Shown here one piece after another: positions 1 through 7,745 of a stretch of DNA of 64,000 nt. The notes under the pieces were generated by a model. The model did no database searches. It was not told the DNA's origin and worked only from the letters and a program-made list of their open reading frames with translations. Made by a program: the position numbers and the translations under genes. Each line of letters begins with the position of its first letter. The stretch's first letter is position 1. This stretch comes from Novosphingobium sp. (lineage in GTDB: Bacteria > Pseudomonadota > Alphaproteobacteria > Sphingomonadales > Sphingomonadaceae). The DNA lies in the NCBI RefSeq assembly GCF_039595395.1, contig NZ_JBCNLP010000005.1, positions 124,001 to 188,000 of the forward strand, given 5' to 3'.

Positions 1-299
1 AGCAGGTCGGCGATGGCCCAGAGGATACGCGCCCGCTCCACCGGCACGGTGGCGCGCCAGCCCGGCAGGGCGGCCTGCGCCGCAGCCACCGCAGCATCCA
101 CATCCTGCACGCTGGCATCGGCGATCAGCGCCGTCTGCGTGCCCGTGGCCGGATCAAGCGTGGGCAGTGTGCGGCCACCTTGCGCGGCCTGCCACCGCCC
201 GCCGATAAACAATCCCTCGCCGCCGCCACGCCGGGCCAGAAACTCGCGCGAGTCGTTGCGCAGCGTGTTCATATCAAGGGCCATCGGTTCGTTCTCCAT
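1..299 (-). CDS. Aldehyde dehydrogenase, N-terminal part (runs off window)
   Basis: Reading the minus strand from position 299 gives MENEPMALDMNTLRND, followed by an N-terminal aldehyde dehydrogenase pattern: FIGGRW, then TLDPATG, then DVDAAVAAAQAAL and GWRATVPVERARIL. About 99 codons are visible and the catalytic domain lies outside the window. The family oxidises aldehydes to acids with NAD(P)+ in the cytoplasm. The second methionine (284) is an equally possible start. The gene is divergent from hyuA. The 243-bp gap between them holds a copy of the cluster palindrome (370-386), so both may share one regulator. Family assignment is fairly sure from the N-terminus alone; the substrate is unknown. 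Confidence 0.8.
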   Translation of the reverse strand, partial: MENEPMALDMNTLRNDSREFLARRGGGEGLFIGGRWQAAQGGRTLPTLDPATGTQTALIADASVQDVDAAVAAAQAALPGWRATVPVERARILWAIADL

Positions 300-369
300 C
301 TGCGGCGCGCGGCGCCTCGCTGCTGAAACTGGCGCGCATGGGCCGGACTGACCACTCAGCGCCACCAAA

Positions 370-386
370 AATTCGGCTGGCGGATA
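370..386. promoter_or_regulatory. Candidate IclR operator, copy 1
   Basis: AATTCGGCTGGCGGATA matches the cluster palindrome TATCCG-N5-CGGATA with 4/6 bases in the left half and 6/6 in the right. It matches copy 4 (9338-9354) at 14 of 17 positions, including the spacer. It lies in the divergent promoter region between the aldehyde dehydrogenase gene and hyuA. The right half also forms a second short palindrome with the following bases (GGCGGA at 379-384, TCCGCC at 388-393). Confidence 0.5.
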
Positions 387-542
387 TTCCGCCGCCTGCC
401 TCAAGCCAAGTGCCGGCTTTCGGTTACGCATGGCCCGATCGGCATCGCCGTTTATGGAATATCATTATACCAAATCCCATCGCTGCGCTACGGCGGATCT
501 GCCCGATGCCCGATTCATGGAACCAAGGAAGCTGGGGACTAT

Positions 543-2591
543 ATGACCTACCGATTGGGTGTAGACGTTGGAGGCACCTTCACCGACCTCCTGCTTTTCG
601 ACCAGACCAGCGGCAATTTCTGGCGCCACAAGACCCCTTCGACCCCGCATGACAGTTCCGAGGGCATCCTTAATGGCGTAACGGCAATCTGCAACAAGGC
701 AGGCGTCACCCCGGCCGATGTGGAATTCTTCCTGCATGGCACCACCGTGGCGACCAATGCCGTGCTGGAAGGCAAGGGTGCGCGCGTCGGCCTCATCACC
801 AGCAAAGGCTATCGCCAGATCATGCAGATCGCCCGCAGCTTCGTGCCGGGCGGCCTTGCCGGCTGGATCGTCTGGCCCAAGCCCGAGCCGTTGGCTGCGC
901 TGGAAGACACCCATGAAGTCTCCGGGCGCATGGATGCCCAGGGCAACGAGATCGCCGCGATCGACGAGGCCGAGATCCGTGAGGCGCTCACTGCCTTGCG
1001 CGACAGCGGCGTGGAAGCGCTGACGGTCAGCCTGATCAACGCCTATCTCAACGGCGCACATGAGAAGCGCGTGGGCGAACTGGCCGCGCAGATCATGCCT
1101 GGCATTCCCATCTCGCTCAGCCATGAAGTCCTGCCCGAGATGCAGGAGTATGAACGCACCCTCACCACCGTGGCCAATGCCAGCGTGCGCCCGGTGGTGG
1201 GCAAATATGTCCGCAATCTGCGCAGTCGCCTGCGCGAGGGCGGCATGGCCGGATCACTGAGCCTGTTGCGTTCCGACGGCGGGTTGATGTCCTCTGAGAA
1301 GTCGGAAGAACATCCCGTCAGCCTGCTGATGAGCGGCCCGGCGGGCGGCGTCACCGGCGCAATCTGGGTAGGCCGCAACGCGGGGATCAAAAACATCCTT
1401 ACGCTCGATGTCGGGGGCACGAGCACCGATGTGGCGCTGATCGAGAACCTTGAGGCGCGCCGCCAGCGCACCACTGAGGTCGGCCATCTTCAGGTGCGCG
1501 CCTCGGCGCTCGATGTGAAAACCGTCGGGGCGGGCGGCGGCTCGATCGCCTATGTGCCCGAACTGACCAGGGCGCTGCGGGTCGGCCCCCAGTCGGCAGG
1601 CGCGGTGCCGGGGCCTGTCGCCTATGGCAAGGGCGGCACGCTGCCCACGGTGACGGACGCCAACGTGGTGCTGGGCTATCTGCCAGAGAACCTGCTGGGC
1701 GGCACCTTCCAACTCGACCGCGAAGGTGCGAAACAGGCGGTGCAGACCATCGCCGATGCGCTGGGCATTGGTCTCATGGAAGCGGCGCGCGGCATCATCG
1801 ACATCGTCAACGAAAACATGTTCGGCGCGCTGCGCATGATTTCCGTCCAGCAGGGCTATGACCCGCGTGATTTCGCGGTGATGGGCTTTGGCGGGGCCGG
1901 GCCGCTTCATGTCAATGCCGTTGCCAAGCTGATGGGCTCCTGGCCCGCCGTTTCGCCGGTCTCGCCGGGCGTGCTGTGTGCGCTGGGCGATGCCACCACC
2001 CGCATGCGCACCGAAACCGCACGCAGCTTCTCGCGCCGCGTGAGCGACACCGATGAGGACAGCGTCATCGCCGTGCTGGAGGAGATGGCTGCCCAGACCC
2101 GCAGGGAACTGCTGGCCGAGGGTGTGGCCGAGAGCGACATCATCTCGGTCTTCGAACTCGATGTGCGCTATGAGGGGCAGGCCTTCGAAGTGCCGCTCTC
2201 GATCGACCCGGAAACGCTGCGCAAGGATGGGCTGAAGGGCGTCACTGCCCGCTTCGATGCCGAACACCACCGCCTTTTCACCTTCAACATGGACAGCGCG
2301 CATGAACTGGTGAACCTGCGCGCGGTTGCCATGGGCCCGGCGCTCGAACTGGCCGCCCCGGCGCTGGAGCAGGGCGACGGCAATCCGCAGGCCGCCAAGA
2401 TCCGTGACCACCAGCTCTGGGACAAGGACCGCATGGTCCCGGCCGTCATCTATGATCGCGCGAGATTGCGCGCCGGCGACATCATCCCCGGTCCGGCCAT
2501 TGTCACCGAGATGGATTCGACCACGCTGATCGAGGCCAATTGCGTCGGCACGGTCGATCATGTCGGCAACATCCTGATCAACCTCGCCTGA
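543..2591 (+). CDS. hyuA: Hydantoinase/oxoprolinase subunit A family protein (HyuA-like)
   Basis: The 682-residue protein begins MTYRLGVDVGGTFTD, the N-terminal phosphate-binding signature of the hydantoinase A/oxoprolinase family (ASKHA fold). A second nucleotide-binding segment (LDVGGTSTDVAL, about residue 285) follows. The family couples ATP hydrolysis to opening of cyclic amides or, in acetone and acetophenone carboxylases, to activation of a ketone for carboxylation. It is full length for the family. A GGAAGCTGGGG stretch precedes the ATG. hyuB follows after 13 bp, so the two form one complex-encoding unit. Neighbouring alcohol and aldehyde dehydrogenases, a lyase and a flavoprotein suggest catabolism of a ketone or aromatic side chain rather than hydantoin. 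The substrate is inference only. Confidence 0.85.
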   Translation: MTYRLGVDVGGTFTDLLLFDQTSGNFWRHKTPSTPHDSSEGILNGVTAICNKAGVTPADVEFFLHGTTVATNAVLEGKGARVGLITSKGYRQIMQIARSFVPGGLAGWIVWPKPEPLAALEDTHEVSGRMDAQGNEIAAIDEAEIREALTALRDSGVEALTVSLINAYLNGAHEKRVGELAAQIMPGIPISLSHEVLPEMQEYERTLTTVANASVRPVVGKYVRNLRSRLREGGMAGSLSLLRSDGGLMSSEKSEEHPVSLLMSGPAGGVTGAIWVGRNAGIKNILTLDVGGTSTDVALIENLEARRQRTTEVGHLQVRASALDVKTVGAGGGSIAYVPELTRALRVGPQSAGAVPGPVAYGKGGTLPTVTDANVVLGYLPENLLGGTFQLDREGAKQAVQTIADALGIGLMEAARGIIDIVNENMFGALRMISVQQGYDPRDFAVMGFGGAGPLHVNAVAKLMGSWPAVSPVSPGVLCALGDATTRMRTETARSFSRRVSDTDEDSVIAVLEEMAAQTRRELLAEGVAESDIISVFELDVRYEGQAFEVPLSIDPETLRKDGLKGVTARFDAEHHRLFTFNMDSAHELVNLRAVAMGPALELAAPALEQGDGNPQAAKIRDHQLWDKDRMVPAVIYDRARLRAGDIIPGPAIVTEMDSTTLIEANCVGTVDHVGNILINLA

Positions 2592-2604
2592 AGGGAGCAC
2601 CATC

Positions 2605-4482
2605 ATGCCCGCACAGATCATCCAGGCGAATGAAACGCCTTTCGCCCCCGTCGCCGTCGATCCGGTCACGCTCGACATCATCGAGAACGCGCTGCGCAAC
2701 GCCCGCATCGAAATGGACGCCACGCTGGTGCGCACCGCCATGTCGCCGGGCATCCGCGAGCAGGGCGACGCCTTCCCGCTGATCGCCGACCACAAGGGCC
2801 GCATGGTCGTCGGCCAGTTCGGCAGCTACATCGGGCCGTTCCTCGAAGGCTATGAGGGCACGGTGGAAGAAGGCGACATGATCTTCCTCTCCGACCCCTA
2901 TTCGGTGGGCGGCGCGATCAGCCATTGCAACGACTGGCTGGTGCTGCTCCCCGTGTTCAGGGACGGGCGCCTGATCGCCTACACCTCGATGTTCGGCCAT
3001 CAGAGCGACATCGGCGGCATGGTGCCGGGCTCCATGCCCATCCACGCCACCTCCATCTTTCAGGAAGGCGTGCGTATTCCGCCGGTCAAGATCTGGAAGA
3101 AGGGTGTCTATAACGAAGACCTCATCAAGCTGGTGATGCATCAGTCGCGCACGCCCAACTGGTGCAAGGCCGATCTGAACGCACTGATCGCCTCCTGCCG
3201 CGTCGCCGCACACCGCATCGAGGAAATGGCCGAGCGGTTTGGCGACGACATGTTCGTGGCCGCCACCGAACTCTTGCTGGAGCGCAACCACCGCGCGATG
3301 CAGCAACTGATCAATAGCTCCATCGGCGAGGAGAAGGTCAGCTTCGAGGATTATATCTGCGATGATGGCCTGGGCTATGGCCCCTACAAGATCAAATGCA
3401 CGATGTGGCGCGAGAACGGCCGCGTGGTGCTCGATTTCGACGGGACCGATCCGCAGTCGCAGGCCTCGATCAACATGCTGCTCAACGAGAACATGATGCG
3501 CATGTTCTTTGGCATTTACATGATCATGATCTTCGACCCGCAGATCCTGTTCAACGATGGCTACTACGACCTGATCGATGTGCGCATCCCGGAAGGCTCG
3601 CTGCTGAAACCCCGCTTCCCCGCCGCGCTGTCGGGCCGCACCCATGTGCTGGGCCGCCTCTTCGACATTCTTGGCGGTTTGCTGGGCCAGAAGACGCCCG
3701 AGTTCCTCAATGCCGCCGGCTTCTCCTCCTCGCCGCATCTGTTCTACGCGGGCACGGACAGGAAGGGCCAGTGGTTCCAGCTCTTCCAGATCGGCTTTGG
3801 CGGCATTCCGGGCCGTCCACTGGGCGACGGGCCGGATGGCCACTCGCTGTTCCCCGGCTTCACCAACGTGCCCAACGAGTTCCTCGAACGCTATTTCCCG
3901 CTGGTGATCGAACGCTATGAAACCGTGGCCGACAGCGGCGGCCCGGGTCTGCATCGCGGCGGCAACGGCATCGAGATGGTCTATCGCTTCCTCGAGGACG
4001 GCGTGATCGCCATCCATGACGACCGCTGGTTCGTGCCGCCATGGGGCGTCAATGGCGGGTTGCCGGGCGCCCGCGCGCGCAAGGTGCTGGTCAAGGCCGA
4101 CGGCACCGAGATCGTCGTGGGCAACAAGCTGGAGGATTATCCCGTCGAGGCCGGCGACAAGCTGCACTTCATCACCTGGGGAGGCGGCGGCTGGGGTGAC
4201 CCGCTGGAGCGCGACCCTGCTCTGCTGGCCAGGGAACTGAAGCAGGGTCTGGTGACGGTCGAAGGCGCGCGCCGCTATGGCGTGGTGCTGATGGATGGAA
4301 CGGTGGATGCCGCTGCCACCGATGCGCTGCGCGCCCGGATGCGTGCCGAGCGCGGCCCGATCGACACGTTCAACTTCGGCCGCGACCTTGAAACCCTGCG
4401 CGCCAATTGCCTGGCCGAAACCGGCCTGCCCGCGCCCATCGCTCCGCGCTGGGCCGCCCCTCTGGCGCAGGCGGCCGAGTAA
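2605..4482 (+). CDS. hyuB: Hydantoinase B/oxoprolinase family protein (HyuB-like)
   Basis: The 625-residue protein has the hallmarks of hydantoinase B: PVTLDIIENALRNARIEMD near the N-terminus, GDMIFLSDPYSVGGAISHCND around residue 92, and a glycine-rich C-terminal part with GGGGWGDPLERDP. It is the partner of the HyuA subunit in ATP-dependent hydantoinases and in acetone/acetophenone-type carboxylases. AAGGGAG upstream gives a good ribosome site, and the 13-bp gap to hyuA indicates co-translation. I see no third small carboxylase subunit (AcxC-like) next to it, so a strict acetone carboxylase is less likely. Two hairpins follow the stop codon. Confidence 0.85.
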   Translation: MPAQIIQANETPFAPVAVDPVTLDIIENALRNARIEMDATLVRTAMSPGIREQGDAFPLIADHKGRMVVGQFGSYIGPFLEGYEGTVEEGDMIFLSDPYSVGGAISHCNDWLVLLPVFRDGRLIAYTSMFGHQSDIGGMVPGSMPIHATSIFQEGVRIPPVKIWKKGVYNEDLIKLVMHQSRTPNWCKADLNALIASCRVAAHRIEEMAERFGDDMFVAATELLLERNHRAMQQLINSSIGEEKVSFEDYICDDGLGYGPYKIKCTMWRENGRVVLDFDGTDPQSQASINMLLNENMMRMFFGIYMIMIFDPQILFNDGYYDLIDVRIPEGSLLKPRFPAALSGRTHVLGRLFDILGGLLGQKTPEFLNAAGFSSSPHLFYAGTDRKGQWFQLFQIGFGGIPGRPLGDGPDGHSLFPGFTNVPNEFLERYFPLVIERYETVADSGGPGLHRGGNGIEMVYRFLEDGVIAIHDDRWFVPPWGVNGGLPGARARKVLVKADGTEIVVGNKLEDYPVEAGDKLHFITWGGGGWGDPLERDPALLARELKQGLVTVEGARRYGVVLMDGTVDAAATDALRARMRAERGPIDTFNFGRDLETLRANCLAETGLPAPIAPRWAAPLAQAAE

Positions 4483-4485
4483 AGC

Positions 4486-4504
4486 TTCGACGGAGCCCGT
4501 CGAA
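4486..4504. repeat. Short perfect palindrome after hyuB
   Basis: TTCGACGG (4486-4493) and CCGTCGAA (4497-4504) form an 8-bp perfect stem with a 3-nt loop, directly after the hyuB stop. It resembles the TTCGAC-based intergenic palindromes common in sphingomonad genomes (recalled, not checked). It may stabilise the hyuAB mRNA 3' end. Confidence 0.45.
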
Positions 4505-4512
4505 CACCTCAG

Positions 4513-4545
4513 GCCCCCGGCGATCAACCTGCCGGGGGCTCTTTT
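4513..4545 (+). terminator. Rho-independent terminator-like hairpin after hyuAB
   Basis: GCCCCCGGC (4513-4521) pairs perfectly with GCCGGGGGC (4531-4539) around a 9-nt loop, followed by TCTTTT. This is a strong stem with a short U tract. It probably ends or attenuates the hyuAB transcript before the downstream lyase gene, whose ATG is at 4566. Confidence 0.7.
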
Positions 4546-4565
4546 CCCCGCAAGGACACATTTTC

Positions 4566-5426
4566 ATGGCCAATCCCATCCTTCGCCAGAAGCTTGCCAG
4601 CGGCAAATTCTTCGTCGTGCCCGGCATTCAGGACATGATCGCCGCCGTCATCGCCAACAAGGTCGGCTTCGACATCGTCTATGGCACCGGCTATTGGCTC
4701 ACCGCCAGCGCCTGGGGGCTGCCGGACGCAGGCATCGCCACCTATACCGAGATGAAGAACCGCATGGAGACGCTGGTGCGCACCAGCAACAGCGCGGTGA
4801 TCGCCGATGGCGACACCGGCTATGGTGGCCTGCTCAACGTCCACCACACGGTCAAGGGCTATGAGGCGGCGGGTGTTACCAGCATCCAGATCGAGGATCA
4901 GGAATTCCCCAAGAAATGCGGCCATACGCCCTTCCGCCGGGTGATCCCGGTCGAGGATATGGTCGAGAAGATCAAGGTCGCCGTCGCCGCGCGCGAAAAC
5001 GAGGATTTTCTGGTCATCGCCCGCAGCGACGCGCGCCAGAGCGAGGGCTTCGATGCCACGATGCGCCGCATGGAGGCCTATGACAAGGCCGGCGCCCATG
5101 TGCTCTTCCCCGAGGCGCTGGAAAGCGAGGAGGAAATGGCCAAGGCCTGCGCCGCCTTTGACAAGCCGCTGATGGCGAACATGGCCAATGGCGGATCAAC
5201 GCCCATTCCGCTGGCGCCGGTGCTCGAAGAGATCGGCTATGCCTATGCGATCTATCCCTCGCTTACCTCGCTGGTGGCGGCCACCGCTATGGAAAAGGCG
5301 CTGCGGGACCTCAAGGACCATGGCATCGGCGAGCCCGAGGGCATCTTCAATTTCAAGGAATTCTGCTCACTGATCGGTTTTGACGAAGTGTGGGACTTCG
5401 AGAAGCAATGGGCAAAGGGCGCCTGA
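4566..5426 (+). CDS. Isocitrate lyase/PEP mutase family protein
   Basis: The 286-residue protein carries the superfamily signatures: DGDTGYGG at residues 81-88 (metal-binding Asp pair), IEDQ at 109-112 and the catalytic KKCGH at 116-120. It is the size of 2-methylisocitrate lyase (PrpB) or oxaloacetate decarboxylase-type members. The reaction is probably retro-aldol C-C cleavage or decarboxylation of a 2-hydroxy or 2-oxo acid with Mg2+. The start is the ATG at 4566 with AAGGA 10 nt upstream; an open frame runs further upstream but only through the terminator hairpin. The alcohol dehydrogenase follows after 5 bp. The exact substrate cannot be read from sequence. Confidence 0.85.
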   Translation: MANPILRQKLASGKFFVVPGIQDMIAAVIANKVGFDIVYGTGYWLTASAWGLPDAGIATYTEMKNRMETLVRTSNSAVIADGDTGYGGLLNVHHTVKGYEAAGVTSIQIEDQEFPKKCGHTPFRRVIPVEDMVEKIKVAVAARENEDFLVIARSDARQSEGFDATMRRMEAYDKAGAHVLFPEALESEEEMAKACAAFDKPLMANMANGGSTPIPLAPVLEEIGYAYAIYPSLTSLVAATAMEKALRDLKDHGIGEPEGIFNFKEFCSLIGFDEVWDFEKQWAKGA

Positions 5427-5431
5427 CCGCC

Positions 5432-6577
5432 ATGGCCATCAGCAACCCTTCCCCTGGCAACAGCCGCGACATCGCCGCAGCCGTCCTCACGCAGAGCGGC
5501 GGCCACAGCGCGCCCTATGCCACCAGCCATCCGCTGGAGATCAGGACGCTGCAACTGGCCGATCCTAAGCCTGGCGAGGTGCTGGTGCGGATCGATGCGG
5601 CAGGCCTGTGTCACTCGGATCTTTCGGTCATCAACGGCGACCGTCAGCGGCCCATGCCCATGGCGCTGGGCCATGAAGCCGCAGCAACCGTGCTGGCGCT
5701 GGGCGATCCGGAAGAAGCGGGGCTGGCCGTGGGCGACCGGGCGGTGCTGGTTTTCCTGCCCAGTTGCGGGCAGTGCCCCACCTGCCAGTCGGGCGAAGGC
5801 TATCTGTGTGCCAATGGCGCGGCGGCCAACGGCAAGGGCGAATTGATGCGCGGCGGCACGCGACTGTCCTGCCAGGGCGAGCATGTTCATCACCATCTGG
5901 GTGTCTCGGCCTTTGCGACGCAGGCGGTGGTGGACCGGCGCAGTCTGGTCAAGGTTGATGCCGAAATTCCGCCCGAAACTGCCGCGCTCTTTGGCTGCGC
6001 GGTGCTGACGGGCGTCGGCGCGGTGATGAACACGGCCGGCGTGCGCCCTGGTGAAAGCGTGTTGATCTATGGGCTGGGCGGCGTCGGTCTGGCTGCCTTG
6101 CTCGGTGCGCTGGCGGCGGGTGCACAGCCCGTGCATGCCGTGGATCCCAGCCCGGAGAAACGCGCGCTGGCGCTGGAACTGGGGGCTGCCATTGCCGTCG
6201 CGCCGGGTGATGAAGGCGGTGTGCCCGCCACCGATGTGGTGGTGGAGACCGTTGGCAAGGCCGCCGTTCTGGCGCAGGCCTACAAGGCGGCGCGCCGGGG
6301 CGGACGGATCGTCACGGTAGGTCTGCCCAATCCGGCCGAGTCGCTGGAGATCAACGCGCTGTCGCTGGTGGCCGACGGCAAGACGCTGATGGGCAGCTAT
6401 ATGGGCTCCTCCATCCCGTCGCGCGATATTCCGCGCTACATTGCCCTTTGGCGGGCGGGACGGCTTCCGGTCGAGCGCCTGCTCACGTCCAAGGGATCGC
6501 TCGAGGAAATCAACGAATTGATGGATCGACTGGCTTCTGGAACGGCAATACGGCAGGTTATTTTACCAGATTGGTGA
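5432..6577 (+). CDS. Zinc-dependent alcohol dehydrogenase
   Basis: The 381-residue medium-chain dehydrogenase/reductase has catalytic zinc ligands Cys60 (AGLCHSD) and His81-Glu82 (GHE). Structural zinc cysteines are at 112, 115, 118 and 126 (SCGQCPTCQSGEGYLC). A Rossmann motif (GLGGVG) follows. The four-cysteine lobe and overall length resemble class III/aryl-alcohol dehydrogenases, which oxidise primary or aromatic alcohols with NAD+. I chose ATG 5432 because it lies 5 bp after the lyase stop with AAAGGG upstream. ATG 5408, overlapping the lyase, is an alternative. Together with the aldehyde dehydrogenase it could convert an alcohol intermediate to an acid. Confidence 0.85.
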   Translation: MAISNPSPGNSRDIAAAVLTQSGGHSAPYATSHPLEIRTLQLADPKPGEVLVRIDAAGLCHSDLSVINGDRQRPMPMALGHEAAATVLALGDPEEAGLAVGDRAVLVFLPSCGQCPTCQSGEGYLCANGAAANGKGELMRGGTRLSCQGEHVHHHLGVSAFATQAVVDRRSLVKVDAEIPPETAALFGCAVLTGVGAVMNTAGVRPGESVLIYGLGGVGLAALLGALAAGAQPVHAVDPSPEKRALALELGAAIAVAPGDEGGVPATDVVVETVGKAAVLAQAYKAARRGGRIVTVGLPNPAESLEINALSLVADGKTLMGSYMGSSIPSRDIPRYIALWRAGRLPVERLLTSKGSLEEINELMDRLASGTAIRQVILPDW

Positions 6578-6624
6578 GCGATTTGGTCCTTTCGTCGTCG
6601 GTTCCCGACAGGTGGCTACGTTAT

Positions 6625-6653
6625 TTGACGTATCCGCCTGTCGGATAAACTAG
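6625..6653 (+). promoter_or_regulatory. iclR promoter with candidate operator, copy 2 (perfect)
   Basis: TATCCGCCTGTCGGATA (6631-6647) is a perfect 6-5-6 palindrome. It directly follows a -35-like TTGACG (6625-6630), and a weak -10-like TAAACT overlaps its right end (6646-6651). The operator would therefore fill the promoter spacer of the iclR gene (start 6723), a typical arrangement for autorepression. The other four copies support its role as a regulator site. Confidence 0.6.
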
Positions 6654-6722
6654 CCCGTGTTTCGGAAAAATGACAATCTCCTGACACTCTGCATGAGTCG
6701 CGTGCAGCGAGGGAGACTGGCT

Positions 6723-7508
6723 ATGGAAAAAGGCGTTCCGATTCGTTCGATCACAAGGTCCATTGCGGCGCTCAAGGCGATCAACCGCCATGGGTCGCTC
6801 TCGATGATGGAAATCGCCAAGGCCTCGGAAGTCCCCTATCCCACCGCCTGCCGCATCGTGCAGACGCTGCTCTATGAAGGGCTGATCGAGCAGGAACCGG
6901 CCCGCAAGCGCTATCGCGCCACGGCCATGGTGCAGACGCTGGCCACCGGCTTCCAGCATGATGACGAGTTGGTGCGGATCGCCCGCCCGCATATCGTCGC
7001 CCTCACCAAGAAGGTGGGCTGGCCGCTCTCGATCGCCATCCGCGTCGGGCGCGACATGATGCTGCGCGACAGCACCCATGCCAATTCCTCGCTGACCTTC
7101 GAGCAATATTACCCTGGCTTCACCCTGCCGATCCTCGACAGCGCCTCGGGCAAGGTGTCGATGGCCTATGCGCCCGATGAGGAGCGCGAGATGATCCTGC
7201 GCTTCATGCGCGTCTCGCAGGACATCGACCTCAACTATATGGCCACCGCCGAGGTAAGCCTCGATGTCGAGCGCATCCGCGCCCAGGGTTATGCCGTGCA
7301 GGGCCGCAACCATCACAATCTGACGCCGGGCAAGACCTCCTCGATCGCCGTGCCGATCTTCCGCAATGGTCATTACGAGGCCGCCATGACCCTGGCCTTC
7401 TTCGTCGCGGCCATGAAGCTTTCCACCGCCCTCGAGCGCTACCTGCCCGATCTTCAGGCCACCGCTGCTGCCATCAGCCACGATCTCTCCAACGGCGTCA
7501 TGCAATGA
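6723..7508 (+). CDS. IclR-family transcriptional regulator
   Basis: The 261-residue protein has an N-terminal winged helix (ITRSIAALKAINRHGSLSMM, then EIAKASEVPYPTACRIVQTL) and a C-terminal IclR effector domain ending in ALERYLPDLQATAAAISHDL. This is the family layout and length. The start at 6723 has GAGGGAG 8 nt upstream; the longer open frame from 6657 lacks such a site. The family binds short palindromes as dimers or tetramers and commonly controls aromatic or carboxylic acid catabolism in response to pathway ligands. The gene lies in the middle of the catabolic cluster, and a perfect palindrome sits in its own promoter. It is the natural candidate for the local regulator. Confidence 0.9.
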   Translation: MEKGVPIRSITRSIAALKAINRHGSLSMMEIAKASEVPYPTACRIVQTLLYEGLIEQEPARKRYRATAMVQTLATGFQHDDELVRIARPHIVALTKKVGWPLSIAIRVGRDMMLRDSTHANSSLTFEQYYPGFTLPILDSASGKVSMAYAPDEEREMILRFMRVSQDIDLNYMATAEVSLDVERIRAQGYAVQGRNHHNLTPGKTSSIAVPIFRNGHYEAAMTLAFFVAAMKLSTALERYLPDLQATAAAISHDLSNGVMQ

Positions 7509-7513
7509 CACAC

Positions 7514-7540
7514 GCCCGGGACAGCATGGGCCTCCCGGGC
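7514..7540 (+). terminator. Hairpin after iclR
   Basis: GCCCGGGA (7514-7521) pairs with TCCCGGGC (7533-7540) just after the iclR stop. There is no U tract, so it is only a weak candidate for an end-of-transcript structure. Confidence 0.35.
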
Positions 7541-7609
7541 CTTCGCGCCACAGACCATCATGCACAAACGCGCCATCAGCCCCTTGGTCGTCAGATAAGC
7601 GTCCGGGCC

Positions 7610-7626
7610 TGCCCGTAGAGCGGATA
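7610..7626. promoter_or_regulatory. Candidate IclR operator, copy 3
   Basis: TGCCCGTAGAGCGGATA has a perfect right half-site (CGGATA) and 4/6 bases of the left half with the same 5-bp spacing. The spacer is not conserved. It lies about 120 bp upstream of the flavoprotein gene, in the gap after iclR. It is the weakest of the five copies on the left half. Confidence 0.4.
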
Positions 7627-7745
7627 GAACCGATCTCCATTCTCGAAGATGGCCGCCAAGGCAGGCAGCGAACTCGAAAGGCATAGTTTGACATGGACCG
7701 CCGCCGACCCGGTTGCCATCCGGGGGCGCCAAGGAACAGATGAGA

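Noticed and set aside
1254..4527. Long minus-strand open frames (516 and 649 codons) opposite hyuA and hyuB
   Set aside because: They mirror the GC-rich codon structure of the plus-strand genes, have repetitive low-complexity translations and lack ribosome sites.
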